The notes under the pieces: model-generated | Told to the model about the DNA's origin: nothing | Seen by the model: the letters and a program-made list of their open reading frames with translations, nothing else | Database searches by the model: none | Part shown: positions 48,092-58,271 of the stretch, piece by piece | Position numbering within the stretch: the first letter of the stretch is position 1 | Layout of the letters: each line of letters begins with the position of its first letter | Assembly (NCBI GenBank): GCA_003184365.1 | Contig: NKYR01000049.1 | Span: 62,001 to 126,000, forward strand | Reading direction: 5' to 3' | Source of the DNA: Evernia prunastri | Taxonomy: Eukaryota; Ascomycota; Lecanoromycetes; Lecanorales; Parmeliaceae | Length of the DNA stretch: 64,000 nt | Made by a program: the position numbers and the translations under genes

Positions 48092-49823
48092 AGGTGGGGA
48101 GGGCCGAGGGGGGGGGAGGTGGGTTCTGTTTCAGAGGGAAGGGGGAAGCGGATAAGCAAGAAGGTGGGACGAGCAAGAAACTATGGCGAGCAAGAAGATG
48201 ACAGGGGCAACACATGAAACGACCGCCATGAGCAAATGTACATACATATATACGCACCCCGCCTTGTCGAATGCAACGAACAACCAATACCAAAGCGACC
48301 CAAACAACCCAAAAGACCCCAAACGACCGAAACCCCAGCTCCAGCATATCTCACATCCCACAGATCCATCCATCCATCCCTCGCTCCCACAACCTCGCTC
48401 CTCCCCTGTCCCCCACCATCCCCTCCCCACACACACCACACAGGCTCTCCATCCAGCATCCAACCCAGCAGAACCGAAAGCAAGCAAGCAAGCAATCGAT
48501 CAAGAGAACCGCGACACGCAACACGACCTGAACCCCTTCCCTTTCCTTCCCTTTCCTTCCCTTCCCTTCCACCCGCCACCAATAAGCCCCCCTCTTCCGC
48601 TAAAGTACTGCGTTTTGGGACGGACCAGACCAGACCAGACCAGACCAGACCCGACAAGACGGACCCATCAAGACGGACCAGACCAGACCCAGCGAGAAAG
48701 CGAGAAAAAGAAAAGAAAGAAGCTCCAACGCTGCGCCGTGACGACGTTTATCCCCTCGCGTTGCTCGAGTGTGTACTGGTTTTTTTTAATCACCCAATTT
48801 CCATGGTATACCTATCCCCCCCCCACTTCCCCAACTTCCCTCTGGACTCTACCTCCACCTCCCTCAGCATGCACCCATCCAGCCCTCGGCCCCCCCCCCC
48901 CTCTTCCCTCATCCCTCATCAATTCCTCACAGCATCCCCATCGCAGCTGCGCATTATCGAATGTGTAGCAAGACATTTATTTGTTTTAGCGTCCAATACT
49001 CTTTGAAGATCGACGAGACGGGTCTGTTGAGGATCCACGAGACAGGCTTCGTTGGGGGCGTCTGGGATAAGGAACGAGCCCCTTTCGAACCAACTCGCGC
49101 GAACACGGACGTCTCGTGGGCCTGGGGATTGAGGTAGGTAGTACGTAGGAACTTTGAAGAAAGAAAGGGACGACGGGGCTGTGAAGCCTACTTGTATTTG
49201 TCTTCGATGATTGTTTAGCAGATGGAGGGGGAAAGGGTGGGTGGTAATTAAACCTGGCTAGCGGACAGCAAACAGCAGAGAGCTCGCGTTTTTATTTCAG
49301 CGCATGGGTTTGGCAGTAGACCAATGGTGGTAGCACACCATCATCTCAGAGGGACAAAGCCCTCCTGATACTGAGAAGTCACAGTAGGGATCAGACGCTC
49401 GATGGGGCGTGGCAAAAGGAGAGTAGAGGTATGGGATGATTCTCGTAAAAGTGTCGAGGCCAAGAACGCTGGTCAACAATGGGTAGATGTGGAGAGGCAG
49501 GGCGAGCTTGGAGACCAAAAAGTGGGTAGCGTAAGGTATGCCGATTATCGATTGCGCAGTCTAACAGCCTATGAATGACGACTACTGAGATACTCCGAAA
49601 GAAATCATCGCCCCTCGATTATTGATCCTCGACCGGAAGCAGACCGTAGGTGCAAGGTCTTTGAGCCATCGAGCCATCGTAGTAGTACAGAATCGAAAAG
49701 AGGAAGGAAATATCTGATGTGTATTTGGAACCTGCTCCTTCGCATGCAGGACTCGCCCTCCTTGACAGTCTATCTCTTCTTCAATATCAGACGAGCTGTG
49801 TGTGACCTTTGGTGTAAGATAGC
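48092..49823. other. 1.7 kb intergenic with low-complexity tracts
   Basis: Between convergent agmatinase and YRA1-type genes. Contains CT-rich tracts (48535-48570), a CAGAC repeat at 48624-48650, and C-homopolymers near 48819 and 48891. Long frames here are products of low complexity. No gene supported. Confidence 0.5.
48624..48650. repeat. (CAGAC)n microsatellite
   Basis: Five to six tandem CCAGA/CAGAC units inside a pyrimidine/purine-biased region. Noncoding. Confidence 0.8.
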
Positions 49824-51912
49824 TCACTGCAAAATTGGTCAGCAGGATATAGATTCGAACCCTTGAATAGTACTCACAGATATCTCGTCCATGCCTATCT
49901 CCTCTTGGTTCGTAGCTGGTGCAGCGGCGCCGTTCACAGTCGCGACGGCATCTGTAGTGGCCGCAGTACCATTTGCAGCGTTGGCGTCGAAGTAGTCAAC
50001 CATTTCTGCGTCAAGCTCATCTGCAGTCTTCGCCTTGGGACGTCCGGCATTGCGGCCACGACGTGCACCACGTCCCCCAACACGTCCTCCACGAGTAGCT
50101 GTGCCATTAGTCGTAGGCTTCGTCGCAGCGGACTTTGGCTGGCTCTTGCCTTGTCTGACCTTTGGTTAGAATTGTTGGGCACTCGTCAATATATCATCGT
50201 CGATACTTACGTTACACGGTTACCCAATCCTTTTGCAGGAGCTGCTGCAGCTTTGGACGCATCGAGGACGACCTCAATCTTCGCTGATGTCAGCAAATGA
50301 TCCACATTTGAGGGTGCTTCAGCGAACTTTACCTTCATGGGACGCTTGTCGACCAACATTCCGCTAAGTTGAACGAGGGCGTCATCGGCGCTGCTTGGTT
50401 TGCTGAAGACGACAGTCGCAATGCCGCGGCTTACACCGTTGGGTCCATAGGTGATTATGGCCTTCTTGACATGGCCAACAGATTTGCCGAAGTATTCCTA
50501 TAGTAAGAAATTGGGTATCGAGTCAGTTCACTGGTATGCCGTCAAGAGTTGTGTAGAAGGTACGGCAGAATGGCGAGTGAGCCCAAGGAGAAGACATCTA
50601 TTGAGATCCAAAACCAGCCATGGACCCTCAAGATTTGAGCATCAGCGAGCGAGCAGCAAGCGTTAGTAATCTGTTAATAGGCACCCGATCCAATCCTTGT
50701 CCAGGTGGAGGGCAAGGAGCCCAGCCGTTCGATCCTCGTAGAAGTCTCCGGCAGTCGTCTACAAGCACCGGCCGCCCGATAAATGGCTTTCCTGACCGCG
50801 AATTGACCCATCTTAAAGCTTGAAGGGACTCTTGTATGATTGTTGACCCTATCCGTCGCCCCACACAGTGCCATCAGGGGGGTTGAAGAACTTTGAGGGG
50901 GGGTCAGGATAGCGCTTGCATGTCGAAACCGAAGACAGTGATTCAAGTAGCCCTGATAAAGAGCTCAGGTCGACGGCGCAACCGGCTTATGAATGATTAC
51001 CGATTCGCTTGTCCAGCTCCCCGCATGCTTGCGAGGTTGTCGCGAGAAGCGAGTGTTGAGAGAAGGTTGTGCAGAGTAATGGCTTTGTTGGCCTTGGAAG
51101 ACAATCCCGCGATTTCGAGGAGATTATAGATCGTAGGTCCCGGATCATTCGGGGTTCCATGGGCTGTTTTGCTCTTGCTGCTTTGCTCGCTGATGCTCGA
51201 AGCCATGTGCATCACACATTGTACAGGATTTGACATTCTCCAAATTCACATCCTCAGTAACGACATTGTCTCTCCTCACAGTCTTTTGCGCTGAAGCTGG
51301 TGCAGTCTGTTTGCCAGACAGAGCATACATCGCAGAAATTATCGGTGCAAGACTTTGATGTGAGCTCAACTTCTCATCGCTTTGCGTCATGCTTCGCAGA
51401 GAAGCGAGCTAAAGCCGATGGAAGGAGTAGAGGATATCCCGCGCCGTCCCATAATGCTGTCCATTTGGCCACGAGCTCATGCTCAAAGAAAAATGGGTCT
51501 CTCCGCGAACGATCGAAAAGGGCCGCAATGATCGAGTGTCATGAAGTGCCGGCGAGAAAAGTCCGACAGGTGGTACCCTCAGGTTCAACATACCTTAATC
51601 TGCCACTCGTTCACATCGGCGGGCTGAATACGTCAGTCAATGTAGCACGACGAGGCCTTCAAAGAGTCTTACCAAGTTGCTCACGATGATCTTGGACTCT
51701 CCATTCCCTGCGGCCGGACCGCTTGGGACCGCGCTCTTTGCAGGTGCCGTCTTAGCACTTCTTGTGTTCTTCTGGATACCTCCTACGGGAGCAGCTGTGG
51801 CTGCCTTGGTTCCATTTCCAACGCGACGAGCTCCGCGTCCACCACGACGGCCTGCGGTCTTGCGACGAGTGCTGAGAATTTCATCAAGACTCTGGTCTAG
51901 CTTTCCCGACAT
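49824..51912 (-). CDS. YRA1: mRNA export adaptor ALYREF/Yra1 (Mlo3), 260 aa
   Basis: TREX-associated RNA-binding adaptor that hands spliced mRNP to the Mex67 export receptor. CDS is complement(join(49824..49826, 49878..50154, 50211..50278, 50333..50497, 51594..51623, 51673..51912)). Exon 1 begins MSGKLDQSLDEILSTRRK, the conserved N-terminal UAP56-binding box, followed by an RGG-like basic region. The RRM spans KIIVSNL (RNP2), PADVNEWQIK (30-base exon 2), EYFGKSVGHVKKAIITYGPNG and RGIATVVFSKPSSADDAL (RNP1). The C-terminal part has a second RGG-type region (TRGGRVGGRGARRGRN) and ends with ATNQEEIGMDEIS. Two structural oddities: intron 2 is 1096 bases, while other introns are around 50, and the last coding exon contributes only the TGA stop. 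In yeast YRA1 an unusually long intron mediates autoregulation. Confidence 0.9.
50498..51593 (-). other. 1.1 kb intron 2 of the YRA1-type gene
   Basis: Starts GTATGT directly after the 30-base exon 2 and ends TTTCTTACTATAG before EYFGKSV. Both splice sites are good. Frames inside are short and have no similarity. Its length is about twenty times the typical intron in this window. Confidence 0.8.
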
Positions 51913-52574
51913 TGTGAGATGTTGATGCGAGTTGTTTGACTGCTAATAGGGCTGGCTTTGGCTGATGGAAAAGGAGGATTAGGATTGCTGGTTCTTGGGC
52001 AGGGGAAGCTGAACGTAGGTTCAAACGAGAGTTTTGATGGCAGGATCAAGGTTTGTGACCTGTAGAGTGGCTGTGGATGATGTGCTTACAAGAGCAAGGA
52101 GCAGTGATGGTGAAAGATGGATGGCTGATGGCTTAAATAGAATTTCTTTGATGTGTTGGCTGTTTGTAGTGTTGAGACGTGGTTAACACGAAGTGGCTCG
52201 AGCGAATCAGAGCAAGCGAATGAAAAGCTGGGGTGTATTGATGAGTGTTCGAAATGAAGATGTGATGGAGATGTGATGTTGATAAGTGAAGAAAGCGTGT
52301 CCTTTGTTGGAAAGTGAAGAGGAGGGAAGGACGGAGGCAGCAGGATGAAGGAATCGCGGTCGCGCTAAAACTTTGTGGCCTAGACCCGATGCGGCTCTAC
52401 AGTAGGAAGGGCGCGGAAACCGTGACTGGTATACCTGGGTTGATCTGAATGGCTTCATCTGGGTCTCTTATTACCATGAGTACTTGTCTAGCTACATCAG
52501 TGACTCCTTGTATACTGTGAGAGACGCACGCTATCAAAGTGAAACATGATCAAATATCGGTATAAAAATTTATA
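51913..52574. other. upstream region of the YRA1-type gene
   Basis: Purine-rich upstream sequence leading to the MITE cluster. No gene recognised. Confidence 0.45.
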
Positions 52575-53106
52575 CGGAGGTAGGCGTAAAAATTCCTGGA
52601 CAAGCCCTAGCCCTACTTTCGGAAGCCAGCCCCATCTTTGTGTGTGGAGCTAGTGGAGCACTATCCGAGGGAGTCTTGGCGTCCAGGACTTTTTACCAGG
52701 GTTTTAAGTCGCCCCGCCAAAAGGTGGGGCTAGGCTGAGGCGGGGCTAGCTCGCCCAGCCGTCGCCCGAGGCCTCTGATGGGCTAGCCTCGCCTTCGCCT
52801 CGAATAGTCGGCGAGGCGAACTGTAGATCGCCTCTACATTTTAGTGGACCCTGATTTTCGTGGGTGAACTGTGAGATTATCAGTTCGATATTTTGTCAAA
52901 GATGACTAAGCTTAGCGGCGCCAAGTCTTATGTTTATTGGTTCACACTGTTAGCTTCGCCTGGGCTAGCCCCGTCACCGCCGAACTACCCTCTAGCCCCG
53001 CCTCGCCCTAGCCCCCTCCCTCGAGAGGTCGCCCTCGCCCTCGCCTTAGGCCCATGGCTGGGCGAGGCGGGGCGACTTAAAACCCTGCTTTTTACGCCTA
53101 CCTGAG
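52575..53106. mobile_element. short Tc1/mariner-like MITE, interrupted by a hAT-like MITE
   Basis: Left arm from 52575 and right arm ending at 53106 contain the inverted repeat AGGTAGGCGTAAAAA(T/G)TCC extending to CTGGAC, about 24 bases with one mismatch, and are flanked on both sides by TA (52573-52574 and 53107-53108). Removing the inner element at 52697-53087 and one copy of its 8-base duplication leaves a compact element of about 133 bases with no coding capacity. TA duplication and size suggest a Tc1/mariner/pogo-type MITE. Confidence 0.75.
52697..53087. mobile_element. 391-base hAT-like MITE
   Basis: Perfect 22-base terminal inverted repeats beginning CAGGGTTTTAAGTCGCCC, and a perfect 8-base target duplication CTTTTTAC at 52689-52696 and 53088-53095. 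The 8-base duplication and CAGGG ends are hallmarks of the hAT superfamily. The interior is GC-rich (GGCGAGGCGGGG-type motifs on both arms) and has no transposase frame, so it is non-autonomous. It is inserted in the right arm of the outer MITE. Confidence 0.88.
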
Positions 53107-53180
53107 TACTTGACTTGGTCGTTATATTACTTTAGATTAATAAGTTACAATATATATAAGTTTAAAGCGCTTCTTGTAAA

Positions 53181-53260
53181 GGTCTTGTAGCTCAGTTGGT
53201 TAGAGCGTGGGGCTAATATTTGTAACCTCAAGGTCGCGAGTTCGACCCTCGTCGAGACCA
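53181..53260 (+). tRNA. tRNA-Ile(AAU) with 6-base insertion in the anticodon loop
   Basis: Acceptor arms GGTCTTG and CGAGACC pair fully (one G-T) with discriminator A at 53260. D arm GCTC-AGTTGGTTA-GAGC, anticodon stem TGGGG/CCTCA with one G-T, T arm GCGAG-TTCGACC-CTCGT. The anticodon loop reads CT-AAT-A, giving AAU (read as IAU) for isoleucine. Six extra bases (about TTTGTA) lie after position 37, at the tRNA intron site. TTTTT follows at 53264-53268 as terminator. The tRNA is otherwise normal, so the insertion is either a very short intron or a mild defect. Confidence 0.85.
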
Positions 53261-54395
53261 TAATTTTTGCGTTTTTGCTCCGGTCTTCTTCTCCCATATA
53301 CTTCCCACCTCTCCTTTCATTGAATTTGTTCGCGGGGAGTCAGTAGGGTGAGTAGATCAAGGTGGGCCCCAACGAGGACATTAGAGTATTCAATTTCATT
53401 ATACATACCCAAAGAGGTATGGAGTATCTATTATTCATCCAGAAGGAACAACCAAACTCTTCGACACCTTCACACGAGATCCTCCAAAAGGTCCAAATCA
53501 GAACCTACAAACTTCTATATCCTACTGTGCTCGAGGTCTCAAGATGCCCTCTGTGTGATAGTGAAAATCGGTAGTGAGAATAATGTAAGCGTCTCTCATC
53601 GTAGAATGTTCATGATTCGTGGCATCGAATAATGTGCATGCATTCTTCTCCGTCAATTCTCGTCTCGAGACGCTCTTATGTCGAGATACTCTTGAATCCT
53701 TTCCCCGAGAAGACCAGACGCTTTGACTAATGACCTGTGCTCTAGGCAGCGGATACGGAAAGATGTCTATCGAGTCCTGTCCTTGTCTTGTACGATCGTA
53801 CTCTTGAGTAAAATGTAAATTATATGGGCCCAAAGCTTACTTCAGCAATAAAAACTAATCTCCTCGACGCAACACGCTTGTGACAGCAAACGAGCTAATG
53901 AATCGCCCGCAACTAAAAGCCCCCATTACCATACATGACATGTGGACCCGTTAGTTCCCAGCTTCGCCGTGATCTTTCCGCCATCAAGTGGACCTGGCAA
54001 AATTGTCTAAGATTATTCCACCAGAGAAACCCTAACTGTGTCTATGTAGCTCGAATTGGGTTTCGAGTCATTCCAAAAAAGGATCATATGCTCTGTTTCA
54101 GACATACAGCGGAGCCAAGAAGTCTTCAGCTGGGCGTCTTAGTACACGAGAGCTTGGAGAAGGCAAGAAAATGATACATGAGGGCTCAGCTCAATAGCGA
54201 ATTTCGGGAGTGATGTAAGGAAAACGAGAAGTGAGTCTGTGGGTCTGGAGGTTCCGAGTAGCTCCCCATGATTCTTCCTTCGTCGGTAGGAGCTCCAGGC
54301 ACCATTAAAACTTCCAAACCTACTCCATCTTGTACAGCTTCATGACTGCGTCCTAGGCTCCTCTATACATGGAGTCGGCTCTTTTCAGCCTTCGC
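53261..54395. other. intergenic, no gene recognised
   Basis: A plus-strand frame at 53362-53574 (MGPNEDIRVFNFIIHTQ...CPLCDSENR) has a protein-like composition but no start context or homology I recognise. Otherwise featureless. Confidence 0.4.
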
Positions 54396-55942
54396 CTACG
54401 ACTTCTTTCCCTGTCTCCTCCTATTGTTCAGATCTGTAGTTGAGACGTAAGACATATAGGTTTCACCAAGATAGATGATCTCTGCGAATGACTGTGTAAA
54501 GAAATGGTTCATGACCTCTGGAATCTTCTGAGATTCCGTCTTCAGAATAGGATGCCTAGTGAGGAAAGCGAACTCTGGTTTGAGAGATGTAGACATAGTT
54601 CGTTGAAAAAAAAAACAGGACCAAATGTAGGAGTCTGGAAGCTGGGGAGCCGAAGGCGATGATACAAGTACCTCACTCTCTAGCGCGTTGGCATTTGCGT
54701 GATAATAGTCAGTGATTTCTGTACGGGTAGTAATAAAGCTCGGTCTGTGAAGTAAGGTGTTGAGCACAAACTCGCGGCCTTCACTTTCCCATTCTGCAGC
54801 ACACTAATTAGTGAAGTTCATACGCCAGATTTAGATACGTAGTTGCAGCGGCATTAGGAAGATGTAGCATGGGCTCGCTGGATTTAGTATTGTCAAGGAA
54901 GGTGTTATAGTTTCTCCTCACAGTATTGCTTAGTGTATCCTCCATTTTCGATGCTGAAAATCTCAAAGTTGCTTCCATTCCCAGATTCCGAATTGCTAGA
55001 TAGTAGTTCCGGCCGCCCTGAAAAGCTCCTAGGAAAGTCGTCTGAGGAGCATCATCCCCTATCCATTTAGAAGACCGTTCAAAATGGGTGTATTGACGAT
55101 GTTCTGGAGCCAGCCTAATATTCCAGGAGATGTCTCCCGATCCTGAGAAGCCTCATAGGAATTTTATCGCAGTGTATCAGCATCCACACCTGGACGCCAA
55201 GGAACCCTCCAATAAGCCTGAGAAGGATAAAGCTACCCGGCGCGCCACACAGTCTTTGTATGTCGAACAGGCAGGTCTGCTCTAGGGGAACAAGAATCTG
55301 TCATCCCCAAGGATTTCAATAATGTTATCTTAATCTACTGATGTTAAAGAGATGCATGATAGCAGAGGTAGCTTTGTTGTTCCGGTAGTATCTGGATCCT
55401 TCACCGAATCCATTCTTCCGCTAGCAGATGCCGTCGATACACTCCACGCCATGACAGATTGGTCCCTTGTCGTTGCCTGCCAGTTCTGTGCTCTGAACGC
55501 AGGTCTTGATGCAAAGACCGAGGCTAGCGATATGTCGAGCATCGAGGTCGAACATGTCTTCATTATCATAGCTAGGATAGTCCCTGCCATTATGCAATCT
55601 AAAGAACACTAGAGAATCGTTCAAGATATCATCTTGTGCGGTGGTAAGTCACACCCGACCCTGGAACATCCGGGTAATTCCAGGGTCGGGTGTGACTTAC
55701 CACCGCACAAGGTGATAAAGATCTTGTTCTAGAGTCTGAGGGACATCCTTAACCGTCGGACCATAGAAATTCTCCCTATTCAGAACAGTATTCGGAGAGG
55801 ATTCGGTTGAAGCGGCAGAAGTTATTGGACTGGGAGAGACTGCCGAGCTGGGACGGGTTGTCGAGCTCAAAGGGGCTATCGACTGTGCCCGCACAGCCAA
55901 CGAGGAGTACGATAAAAGGATCGGCGTCGTAATATGATGCAT
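54396..55942 (-). pseudogene. remnants of a decayed gene, interrupted by a MITE
   Basis: Minus-strand coding-like segments in order: from 55942 MHHITTPILLSYSSLAVRAQ (signal-peptide-like) continuing Ser/Thr-rich to NRENFYGPTVKDVPQTLEQD; a cysteine-bearing block at 55624-55421 (DYPSYDNEDMFDLDARHIAS, LCIKTC, CHGVEC); a block at about 55070-54890 (DDAPQTTFLGAFQGGRNYYL); and a final block ending at 54396 (ESQKIPEVMNHFFTQSFAEI). The blocks are separated by stops and frame changes not explained by simple introns, and an 87-base fold-back element lies between the first two. I read this as a dead secreted-protein gene; family unknown. It could in part be a live multi-exon gene with splice sites I could not resolve. 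Confidence 0.35.
55629..55715. mobile_element. 87-base fold-back MITE
   Basis: Two arms of about 38 bases (starting TCA(T/C)CTTGTGCGGTGGTAAG) are inverted copies with a single mismatch, separated by an 11-base loop at about 55667-55677. TA flanks both ends (55627-55628, 55716-55717), which fits a TA target duplication. The whole element can fold into one nearly perfect hairpin. No coding capacity. Confidence 0.82.
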
Positions 55943-56207
55943 TCTTAGTCTTTGCAAGAAATCCTCTTGTGCTAATTCGAAGGACCGAAGGACGGGAAAA
56001 CATCGTGGTTCATATGCAGAGCTTGAGTGTATGGTACGCTGCCAAAGTGGGGTATCGGCATAAAACCCGGCTTTCTCCAAGATTACATACTCCCCAGCGC
56101 CTAAACGACCTGCCGGCCAGACCTATTCTTGCTGGTATGTGCAGCGCTTTGCTCAACAGTGTAGAAGTGTACATGGTATCGTATTCTCAGTAGGTCGACA
56201 AGATCAA

Positions 56208-56941
56208 TCAGCTTTTCAACGCCTCCAACCGGCCCCGCATCTGCTCCAGCGTAGCCTCTTGCTCCTCCAGGTCCTCTTCCTCGACCACTGGTTCCTCTTC
56301 CACCGGCTTCTGGTCCACCTTTGCCGCCCCCAGCTTGCCCTGCAGTATTTCCCCGAGCACCTTGTCCACCTCCGCCTCCGCTTCCTCATCCTCCCCCTCC
56401 AGCAGGTCATCATCCGGAAGACTATCCCCAACCATTTCCTCGATGATGCCCGCCTTCATCAGCTCCTGCGACAGTTCCCTCATCGTTCCCGTAAGCTCTG
56501 GTAACCGCACCAGAGAATTCACATCTTTCATGATCCCCGTAGAAGCCTTGATGCTGCCCTCGATCTTCCGGACCGAGAACGCCTCGTTCACCTGCATCTT
56601 CACACTCTCCAGCTGCGCCTTACTCGTAGCAAGCCGATTACTCTGCTTCCGTATCCTAATCATCTCTTTTGCGAATGTCCGAGTCTCTTGCGCTGCCTGT
56701 TTGGCTTGGGAAGGATTCCTTTGGCCTCGTTTCGAGGCTTGGAGGATGTATTGGCGGGTCTTCTGGTCTAATTGCTTGAGCTGTAGCATGTCGCGGTCTA
56801 ACTTGCGGGTGTTGGCTCGTATGAGGCTGTTACACTTCCGCATCTACTGAATATCAGTGCTGGGCTTCATTTGCTGTCGATGGGTTGACGAACCTGCGCC
56901 GCTGGATCGGGCTTGAAGAAGACAGCTTTGATTGACTCCAT
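56208..56941 (-). CDS. VPS24: ESCRT-III subunit Vps24/CHMP3, 227 aa
   Basis: ESCRT-III component that caps Snf7 polymers during multivesicular-body sorting at endosomes. CDS is complement(join(56208..56843, 56894..56941)) with a 50-base intron (donor GTTCGT) joining MESIKAVFFKPDPAAQ to MRKCNSLIRANTRKLDRD. The basic helical core (TRQYILQASKRGQRNPSQAK, QNEAFSVRKI-like segment) is followed by an acidic region (DSLPDDDLLEGEDEEAEAEVD) and a C-terminal MIM1 motif LEQMRGRLEALKS that would bind the Vps4 MIT domain. Length matches fungal Vps24. Divergent from SBA1. Confidence 0.94.
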
Positions 56942-57371
56942 GATGCTGAGAGTAAATGGGTGCTAGGTGGTGCTAATCTCCTTATCTCAGTCCCATACTG
57001 TTGTGCTTTGTAGAGAGTAGGCAGCTTTGAAAGCTTCTTCCCCACAGGATAACGTCCCCCACTAGGGCAAGTCCACGAGCTCTGGAACGCCTTTGCTTAA
57101 GCGTGGGAGCGGTCAGATCTCGCCTATAAAATTCCTCTTTGGTTAAGCTCAGCGATCTCTGTACGTAGCCTATGATGTAGCAATCTCAAGCGCAGGGTGG
57201 GTATTGTTTCCACCAATTTCTATCAAGATCTTCAGCCTTGCGAGCCGCGCTAAACACCACTTTTCAGACGATCGTCAGTTTTTGCATCTTTACACCACTC
57301 ACTCTAAGCAAACACAATCCATAGTTCCTAACATTGACATCACCTTAGACTGACCGATTTCCACCTTGACC
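56942..57371. promoter_or_regulatory. shared divergent region of VPS24 and SBA1
   Basis: 430 bases between head-to-head starts. Contains CTATAAAATTCC at 57123-57134, a possible TATA element for the plus-strand gene. No heat-shock element array evident by eye. Confidence 0.4.
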
Positions 57372-58271
57372 ATGTCTGAAACCAAGCAGACCACGCCAGA
57401 GGGTGAGCAGCTACTGCAAGACCATTTCCTAACCGAAAATCGTAGCCTCTGTGAGCAAATGGCTAATCCTCTCGTCTACTCGCAGTCCTATGGGCTCAGC
57501 GCTCTTCTACCTCCGACCCTGAGCGCAACTACATCCTCCTCACTATCTCTGCTCCCGATGTCCCCAACAAATCATTCAAAGTCGATTTGAAGCCCACCTC
57601 CCTAACCTTCACTGGCCACTCCGATACCAAGAAGACCACCTACCACGTGGAGCTGGAGTTGTATGGTGAGATCGACGTCGAGAACAGCAAGACGCATCAC
57701 ACATCGCGGGATGTGGAGTTTGTGCTCAGGAAGAAGGACCTGAAGGAGGAATACTGGCCAAGGCTGTTGAAGGAGAGCAAGAAAGTGCACTTCTTGAAGA
57801 CCAATTTCGACAAGGTAGGCGCTTGCTGTTGAAAGCTGAGGACACAGATGAGGTTTGCTGACTGGACTCATTCAGTGGGTTGACGAGGACGAGCAAGATG
57901 CCGCGCCTGAAGACGATGCGGCAGCCATGGGCGGTATGGGTGGCATGGGGGGCATGGGAGGTGGCATGCCCGGTATGCCAGGCATGGGCGGTGACGGGGG
58001 CTTCGGTGGCATCGGTGAGCGTGCGAGCCTCCTTCAACCACACGCAAGTACTAACCATCGCCCAGATTTCTCAAAGCTCGGCGGCGGCGCAGGCGGCATG
58101 CCCGACATGCCGGACATGGGCGACCTCGACGGCGGCGACGAAGACGACGACGACGACGAGGAGGAGATGCCCGAGCTCGAAGACGAGAAGCCGGAAGGCG
58201 CGGAGGAAAAGGGCAAAGGCAAGGAGGCCGGGGAGCCCGCCACGAGCGCCAAGATCGAAGAGGTGGCTTAG
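57372..58271 (+). CDS. SBA1: Hsp90 co-chaperone p23/Sba1, 234 aa
   Basis: p23 binds and stabilises the ATP-bound closed Hsp90 dimer in cytosol and nucleus. CDS is join(57372..57402, 57486..57814, 57876..58014, 58066..58271), introns 83, 61 and 51 bases. The CS domain runs from TPE-VLWAQRSS through NYILLTISAPDV, FTGHSDTKKTTYHVELELYG and VEFVLRKKD to EYWPRLLKESKKVHFLKTNFDKWVDED, which includes the conserved WPRLxKE and WVDED motifs. The C-terminus is a Gly/Met-rich repeat (GGMGGMGG, GMPGMPGMGG) followed by an acidic tail (DEDDDDDEEEMPELEDEK), typical of fungal p23. The start ATG at 57372 is preceded by ACCTTGACC. Confidence 0.95.

Noticed and set aside
48183..49006. Two overlapping plus-strand frames of about 260 codons
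   Set aside because: They are created by C/T-rich low-complexity and CAGAC repeats; Pro/Ser/Thr translation without domain.
50620..51400. Open frames within the 1.1 kb YRA1-type intron
   Set aside because: Short, on both strands, no features; they are intron sequence.
52560..53110. Idea that the GC-rich inverted arms form a CRISPR-like or regulatory array
   Set aside because: Terminal repeats plus exact target duplications are explained by two nested transposons.
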